From Cornus controversa (lineage: Eukaryota > Streptophyta > Magnoliopsida > Cornales > Cornaceae): a stretch of 64,000 nt of DNA. Position numbers and translations under genes: made by a program. Position 1 is the first letter of the stretch, and the number at the start of each line of letters is the position of its first letter. The stretch lies in assembly GCA_026545225.1 (NCBI GenBank), contig CM048848.1:27258806-27322805 (forward strand), given 5' to 3'. Shown here in pieces: positions 58,078 through 64,000 of this stretch. The notes below the pieces were generated by a model. That model was not told the origin of the DNA, searched no databases, and worked only from the letters and a program-made list of their open reading frames with translations.

Positions 58078-59530
58078 TGTGTGTTCTGCTTTGCGGTTGC
58101 GCTACTCGCAATTTATAAATTTACCACTCGTAATAAAACGTATCCTTGAATGATAGGGCTCTAAGTTGAGGGTGTCGATCCCATAGAGACTACATAGGTA
58201 TAATTCACTAAAGATTGAGGGTTAGTTCTTGTTTAAACCCCAACCGTGTTGGTTGTTGTTTACTCTACTTTAAAAGCATGAAAGTAATTTAAATACAAAC
58301 GTTGAGAGTTGAATAAAGGACTAGGGTTAGACATTTCTGCTAACCTCATAATATGTCACACTTATAAAAAAATAGGGAAATTCATGCAAATATGTACTCA
58401 TGACGCGTTGACAAGTCCCACCCACAATGACGTCGCCAAGAAAATACACACACCTTAATATACTATAATCCATCCTCACAAAGCGTGATTTTACTTATTT
58501 CCCCAATTACCTACTTGTAGTAAAATCATCGTCACATGGCTTCCCTACCTACCTACCTACCTAATTGAAGCAAAATCACCTTTTCTAAGCATGAACTATG
58601 CAAATCTAGCTATGAATGTTATAGTAAAAACTAATCTCAAGCCATCACTTGTAGTCCTTGTGAAACATACAAGTGTTTGAAGATCATGCGGGAATTTAAG
58701 CATTCTAAGACAAGAAGATAAATCACAATGCATGAGCATAGAGAATTTGTACACTTATAATTATATAAGGCCCAAGGCAAGAGACATATACATCAAATAC
58801 CTTAAAATCCCCAATTTATTGAAGTTAGAACATATTTATGAAGCTAGGGTTTGTCAAAACCCTAGAGAATGATTAGTTGATCATGGTGGGCTGGAAGCAC
58901 TCCATAGACAGAGATGGTCCCATGCTTAAAATGGTCTTCAAGGCCTTACAAAGCCCTCTTTGAAGCTTTCCCTCTCTAGAACTTCACTTTCTCTCTCTAG
59001 AATTCTAAAATATGCTATCTCTTTTAAGAATTGTGTGTCTTTTTTTATTACATATTCTCTAGTTACATAACTGATCTGAGGCTCAAAATATCATAGAAAT
59101 CCCGTGACAGACTTTATCCAAGCAAAATTAGACAAGTGGCAAGTAGAGAAAATATCCACAGAAAAATATCTTCAGCAGGTTCGGACGATGCATCGAAGTA
59201 GGCTCTTCGATGTATCGAAGCTGCGATGCACCGAAGTAGTCACTTTGATGCATCGATGTTCCTTCTTCTACAGATCTTCAACTTTCTATCTTTTTGACTC
59301 CAGTCTTGACACGCCCTTCACTATTCCTTGATGAAGACTTTGCTTGAAGTGTGGTAAGAAATAGGAATGCATCGTTGAACTGATAAAGAAGTTGAATTAT
59401 GCCTCATTCTGAGTTTGAACCTAAAATTATCAAAAACATAAAATCACATAAAAACTATACAATATATGCAGCTATGGGATCAGAATACATAAGTAAAGGC
59501 GCGAGAATGTATAACATTTAATGCTTATCA
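58078..59530 (-). repeat. 3' LTR of element I
   Basis: In element sense it starts TGATAAGCATTAAATG at 59530, right after the PPT. It aligns with the A and H LTRs, including GTCGATCCCATAGAGAC near 58168. The far end is between 58078 and 58093; the exact base is uncertain. Confidence 0.82.
59184..59258. repeat. Word cluster in the I LTR (GATGCATCGA type)
   Basis: Four near-copies of GATGCATCGAAG. It includes the 20-base inverted repeat ATCGAAGTAGGCTCTTCGAT at 59192-59211, found again exactly at 63115-63134 inside the same element. Confidence 0.85.
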
Positions 59531-59706
59531 CACCCCCAAACTTAGATATTGTTAGTCCCTTAGCAATACAAAACTAAAACTAAAAATAACTGAAACAACT
59601 AAACTAATTCCTCTTTCATGGGAGATCCGGTTGCATTTAGTAAATGCAACAAGCCTTTTTAACCCCTAGGCATCTCTAGTGGATGAGTGAAATCTCGTTG
59701 GGTTTA
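59531..59706 (-). other. PPT, adjacent hairpin and conserved block of element I
   Basis: In element sense AAGTTTGGGGGTG (59531-59543) abuts the LTR. Hairpin TTGCTAAGGGACTAACAA is at 59549-59566. The block ends in the perfect 9-base-arm hairpin TTGCATTTACTAAATGCAA (59631-59649) with CCTAGGGGTTAAAAAGGC beside it. Confidence 0.75.
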
Positions 59707-61226
59707 ACACTTGTTAAACTCACAAAAATATGCAAAAATGATGGAATGCTCAGTCATCAACTAGAATTAATAGTGACACCCCAATTGATGTTCAAAATCA
59801 TAAATGCAACAAGTATTATGGAGCTTTGTGGACATCAATAGGTCTAGACTGTCAAAAATTAGAGTTAGGCAACAGTCCCCACATAATGGTCAGTTTGATA
59901 CACATACAAGTGCAAACCCTAAAATCTTCTTTGAAAAGTTAACATACCTTACATTGCGTGGTTTATTGTCGTTAATGGAGAATAAAAATGGAACATCTGT
60001 TCTTAGAAGAAACAATTGCTGAAATGGATTACCAAAGCATAGTGCTAATTGCAAAACTATTTACAAACATAAGCACAATTGGCTGTGCAATGCCTAAGTC
60101 CTTTAAGCTTTCTGGTAAGCCCATGTAACAGTGTTGGGTCAATGACTCCCAAACCAGACAGTTTTAGGGCATAGGGTGAAGAAATACCCCTCGAACTTAA
60201 TAACTGAGCTCACTAGGCTATGAACTCAAATGAGCCAATTGTTTCATTTATTGCTCAACCTTGCACACCTTTTAGACGTGGACACTCCATGCTTCCTAAG
60301 TCACAGAGGCCCGGTTTAGTGAGTGAGAAGGCTTATTGCCAATTATTTGTTTTGTTGGTTTTATTTTTTGTATTTTTTATTATTAACTTTTTATTTTCAA
60401 AGCAATTCATTCTTCAAGAAGTTCAAATAAAAACAAACGATTTCACAATTCTCCAGATGACGTATACCCCACAATTGAATGCATGTGTGTGTCTTTGTGC
60501 TGCTAAGGACAAATTTAGGGGAAGAATTGTACAGTATTCAAAAATTGAACAAAAATGTAAACCGTTCTAACCTAACACATAATTTTCAAAAATGCGAGTA
60601 TTTTTCAGTTCGGATGTCAAAGCTCCTAATTACAAGATGCATTTATCGATGACGTTATGGTTATCACTTCTTTAACTAGAAGAACTTCATGGCAAACATA
60701 AACTAAAGATGCAATATGTACAAAAACATAAACGACCCAGTGTAGTGTGTGAAATGTATGCAAGTGTACCGTACCCCCAAACTTAAATGAAACATTGTAT
60801 TTAATGTTTGAACTAAAAGAGTTAGAACATTGTTACCGGTGGGTTGGATAGATATCAAAAAGGTAAAACATCAACCAGGGTATGGTAGTGGGTACACAGG
60901 ACAAGTGGGGTATCATAATCTACACAAGTACAAGTACATACCAGCATAACATACACGAACTGGAAAAGTAAATAAGTACAAAAAGTAAAAGAAAAGACGG
61001 CAATGAGAAAAACATAAAGGAAAGCTGATAATATTCCATTAATTCAAACATGTGTGATACAAATGCTGAAATTTGTGGAATACAAAAGAATTGCTTTACA
61101 AAGCAATAAAACAGAGTGCCAACATGGCACCTAACAGTTCTATGACTATGAATACTTAAAATCAAAATACTAGAATTGAAATAAAAATACAACAGAAAAT
61201 GAAAATAAAAATAAAAATACTAATAC
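59707..61226 (-). other. Non-coding 3' region of element I
   Basis: No gene on either strand. It contains the conserved block shared with A and B (60090-60330, minus: GAGGCCCGG reading on plus as CAGAGGCCCGG, and GGTTTGGGAGTCATTGACCC) and the second PPT-like tract at 60767-60797. Confidence 0.75.
60767..60797 (-). other. Second PPT-like tract in element I
   Basis: In element sense ACAATGTTTCATTTAAG, then TTTGGGGGTACGG; about 1.2 kb before the true PPT. Confidence 0.6.
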
Positions 61227-62507
61227 CTAAGGCTGAGGAGGCGGCGACGGTGCAGAAGCAGAAGCCTCGAGACCCTGAGCTTGTTGAAGCAACTGTTGGA
61301 TCTGCCGCTGGCCCGTAATAACTGCATCCTGACGGGTGTCAATCTGCTGGCGATGCTGAAGTGTAAGTTGATTGTCTTGCATCAGACTAACCATACCTTC
61401 GCCAATAGTACCTAAAAAATCATTGGTTTGCTGGCGATGCTCAACAAACTCTAACTACAAAGACTGGAGGCTGGCGCTGAGACACTCTACACCCGTGGCC
61501 AAATAATCATACTCAGTGCGGCTCATGGGAGAGGTATCTGAATCGGCCTCAACCATGTCAGTGTCGGTGTCCACCCCATCAGAGACGTAGATATCAGGAT
61601 CGCCCTCCTCAACCTCAGGGGCAACATTGGGAACAAGCAGTAGGTGTGTAAGCATCTTACTCCACCTTTGAAAAGTAAAGTGAGGGGGTACCTCACTCGT
61701 AATCACATTTGGAAGAAAAGGAAAGTATATACGACGAAGGAGGGTTATGACCAGAAATGGGAATGGCAGGCAAACATTGGCCATCCTCGGAATGGGACGA
61801 TTGACAAACTACTCCCATACCTGGGACATCTGGCCCGAGATCACAGCTGAAATAGAGAGCCAAAACCCGAAATAAAGGGTATACAACTCCCTCAAAAAGT
61901 CACCACGATGATCTGCTCGATGGCCCATGGGATAGGCATTCCGCTGAAAGATTGTGTCAAAAAACCACAATTGTCGCGGACACAAAGATTTAGTGGTGTA
62001 AGAATTGGTGGGAGGATCCGAGAAACGACCCCGACACATGCGTCGGATCATGGGAGAAATAGATAAGCTGGAAGGAAGGTCAAGAAAATGGGGTATCTCC
62101 TCTCCAAAGTGAAGGTCGGCGAGCTCCTCATGGGGACACCCGATACAATCAATAATGTCACGGATGGTGGCAGTAATTGCAACACTATCAACAGTGGTGC
62201 GCAATACATCTAGGGTGTCTATTTGGTAGAACATGTTCATGTAGAAGACACGAACAAGTCGGGGCTAGAAAATTTAAGCAGCAGGCACCAAGAGACAAAG
62301 TAAATAACGCTTAGTAAGGGTCGAAAGAGACCATGCTGCATATGGGTCTGCTGTAAACTCGTCGACATCCACCGAATGCTCGAGGTGAAAATCCCTGGTT
62401 GCCCAGTGACCCCAAGGAATGTCACGAACCGGACCAGGAGGAGCCTCGTCACTCACTATGATCGGAGAAAGGTAGAAATGTGTAAGTAGAAGGGAACCTG
62501 GCCACAC
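61227..62507 (-). pseudogene. ORF2 of element I (plant transposon-protein domain type)
   Basis: One reading frame of about 425 codons with three or so stops and no frameshift. N-terminal: WGHWATRDFHLEHSVDVDEF (compare TWVTRGFHPEHIFDFTEF in element A). Middle: MNMFYQIDTLDVLRTTVDSV. Core: TKSLCPRQLWFFDTIFQRNAY, HRGDFLRELYTLYFGFWLSI, GQMSQVWE. An acidic segment (EEGDPDIYVSDGVDTDTDM) and a Gln-rich coiled-coil-like tail (RQQIDTRQDAVITGQRQIQQ) follow. The conserved core across two diverged elements argues for past selection on a protein. Function unknown; same family call as the ORF2 at 41672. Confidence 0.7.
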
Positions 62508-62934
62508 AAATTACACCTTTAAGTTAAAAATGGCTCTGAAATGATCATATTAATTATGCCTAAATATAAATCTATACATCGCAAACATACTAATCATGCC
62601 TAAGTATAGCCTTTTCTCTCATTCAGGCTTCCTCCAACAGAAGAACATGGACAGGACCCACACAAAAATCTAAACTAAAACTCCAAAGTTTAGAAGCAAA
62701 AGTACCAACAATGAAAACACAGAACTCTTACCTTGTAGATCATTAGTGGAGATGGAATGCGCGAACTCCGCTCTTTGAGAGAAAGGACGGGGATAATCTA
62801 GATGATGGGGCTTACTTGGGAGGTTGGGACGTGCACGAGAACATGAAGAGTCACCAAGAAGAGAAAAAGAAATAAGAGGGAGAGACGAGAGATTTGAATA
62901 TTAAGTGACTACATACGCAGTCATGTGCCTCGGT

Positions 62935-63147
62935 ACGATGTATCGAAGTGGCTACTTCAATGCATCATCGATAACGATGCATCGATCTAAAGGTTTCGAT
63001 GCATCAAAGATAACAATGCATCGACCATCTATCGACACAAGGTGCGGAGGTTGCATGATTTGATAGGAAAAATAGGATATTTAAAGATCGATGCATCGTC
63101 ATTAGTGACGATACATCGAAGTAGGCTCTTCGATGCATTGTCGCTTC
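62935..63147. repeat. Internal word cluster of element I (GATGCATCGA type)
   Basis: About nine near-copies of GATGCATCGA or GATACATCGAAG in two halves, separated by a TATTTAAA box (63078-63085). It lies about 430 bases before ORF2 in element sense, the same arrangement as in element A. Confidence 0.85.
63078..63085 (-). promoter_or_regulatory. Candidate internal TATA box of element I
   Basis: Minus-strand TTTAAATA between the halves of the word cluster and upstream of ORF2. Inferred from position and from the same box in B. Confidence 0.35.
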
Positions 63148-63310
63148 TTTTGATTATAAATTTGCAAAATTGTCCCAAAGATGAAAAACTTGATTTTATC
63201 CTCAAATCACTCCCCTCACACTCAGATACTTCAAAAATATTTAGATACATTCCTTTTGGATTCAGAGGGTCACACGGAATATGATAGGACCGAGGAAGGT
63301 GTTGCCAAGT

Positions 63311-64000
63311 TTAACATCTACGACAAGACGTGTGTAGTAATTCATGTATAATATCTACCCCAAAGCATTCGCTCTCATGATTGGTAGCATGATGAGATGC
63401 ATCAAAGGTATCCATCCTAACGGTCATATTCCCAAAGGAGATGTCCATCACCCCGGTACGACGATTAACGCAAACGTTAGCCGTAGCCAAGAATGGGCGA
63501 TCTAGAATGATTGGAATATGCTTTGTAGGATCTTGGACAGGTTCAGTAACGAGGACTATGAAGTCCACTGGAAAATAAAATTTGTCCACTTTAATGAGAA
63601 CATCCTCAACTATCCCACGTGGTTGTCTCACCGATCGATCGGCAAGTTGCAACACAACTGTGGTCAGTTTAAGATCTCCAAGCCCTAATTTCTCATAGAC
63701 CACGTAAGGAAGTAAATTAACACTTGCTCCCAAGTCAAGGAGGGCTCATTTGAATTCATAGTCACCAATGACACATGAGATTGTTGGAGCACCCAGATCC
63801 TTGAACTTTGGAGGGGTGTGGTTTTGAAGAATTGAACTCACTTGCTCAGCTAATTGGACTTTCTTAGGAACTTGATTCCTAGACTTACGCTTTGGAGTGC
63901 ATAAGTCCTTAAGAAATTTAGCATAGGAAGGAATTTGTTTTATAGCATCAAGAAGAGGCAGATTGATTTTTATTTACTTGAAGATTTCTATCACATCTTG
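63311..64000 (-). pseudogene. Aspartic protease region of element I
   Basis: It enters the window with the pre-protease segment (DVIEIFK, stop, [25 protein letters not shown]) and continues through VSSILQNHTPPKFKDLGAPTI to a stop just before [21 protein letters not shown], the DLGA active site at about 63735. LADRSVRQPRGIVEDVLIKV and [19 protein letters not shown] follow. The frame ends at 63311 after the post-protease linker (ESECFGVDIIHELL). RT does not follow; non-coding sequence and ORF2 come next. Confidence 0.85.

Larger units (their letters stand above)
53218..58079 (-). mobile_element. Chromovirus K, 3' end (LTR and integrase tail)
   Basis: On the minus strand: C-terminal integrase with chromodomain (58077-57794), G15 PPT, then an LTR that starts TGTAGTACCGCG at 57765 and probably ends …TTATGTGTCA at 53218. 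Without solo LTR H the LTR is about 3.1 kb. Element I cut it upstream. The chromodomain places it among plant chromoviruses, probably Tekay/Del-like given the LTR length. The far LTR end is a best guess. Confidence 0.7.
58078..64000 (-). mobile_element. Element I: Athila-like, pol-deleted, runs off the window
   Basis: On the minus strand: protease (64000-63311), word cluster, ORF2 (62507-61227), non-coding region, PPT and 3' LTR (59530 to about 58078). Protease is followed within about 800 bases by ORF2, so RT, RNase H and integrase are missing. The 5' LTR and gag lie outside, so the target duplication cannot be checked. It is inserted in the integrase of chromovirus K. Confidence 0.85.

Overview
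This window is plant nuclear DNA made almost entirely of nested LTR retrotransposons. I found no ordinary host gene, tRNA, rRNA or CRISPR array. The evidence for a plant is the Ty3/gypsy lineages present: Athila-like, Tat-like and a chromodomain chromovirus. They come with Asp-type or Tat-type primer binding sites, 5-bp target duplications, LTRs of 1.2-3.8 kb and many (TA)n tracts. The species cannot be told from the sequence.

Layout, left to right. 1-2837: decayed minus-strand Tat-lineage element (RT, protease, gag, PBS). 2838-4200: its LTR edge and unassigned DNA. About 4200-9000: an old plus-strand LTR (copy G) split by a minus-strand solo LTR (F, 5409-8177). 9001-10429 and 12383-12572: an older, possibly Copia-type, remnant split by LTR copy J (10430-12382). 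12573-46022: Athila-like element A with target duplication TACTT. Inside A sit element B (17110-27538, no pol, itself carrying solo LTR D at 22662-26442) and element C (28728-39928, target duplication CATAC). C is young and structurally complete, with an uninterrupted 1849-residue gag-pol on the minus strand. 46228-52512: three solo LTRs nested one inside another (E1, E2, E3), each with a perfect target duplication. 53218-58079: minus-strand chromovirus K (LTR, G-rich PPT, chromodomain end of integrase) carrying solo LTR H. About 58078-64000: minus-strand Athila-like element I with no pol, running off the window.

Only C looks able to make its proteins. Its two 1248-bp LTRs differ at about 7 sites by eye, while the LTRs of A differ at about 20 sites in the first 340 bp. 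The insertion order is therefore old remnant, then A, then B and D, with C the most recent insertion in A.

Three kinds of unexplained structure stand out. First, clusters of short self-complementary words built on CGAT...ATCG lie upstream of the LTR TATA and again upstream of ORF2. The word differs between elements but matches between the LTR and interior of one element. Second, a two-stem hairpin in the large LTRs keeps its pairing while its outer stem changes completely between copies. Third, conserved non-coding blocks, including a second PPT-like tract and hairpins next to the true PPT, are shared by elements A, B, C and I.
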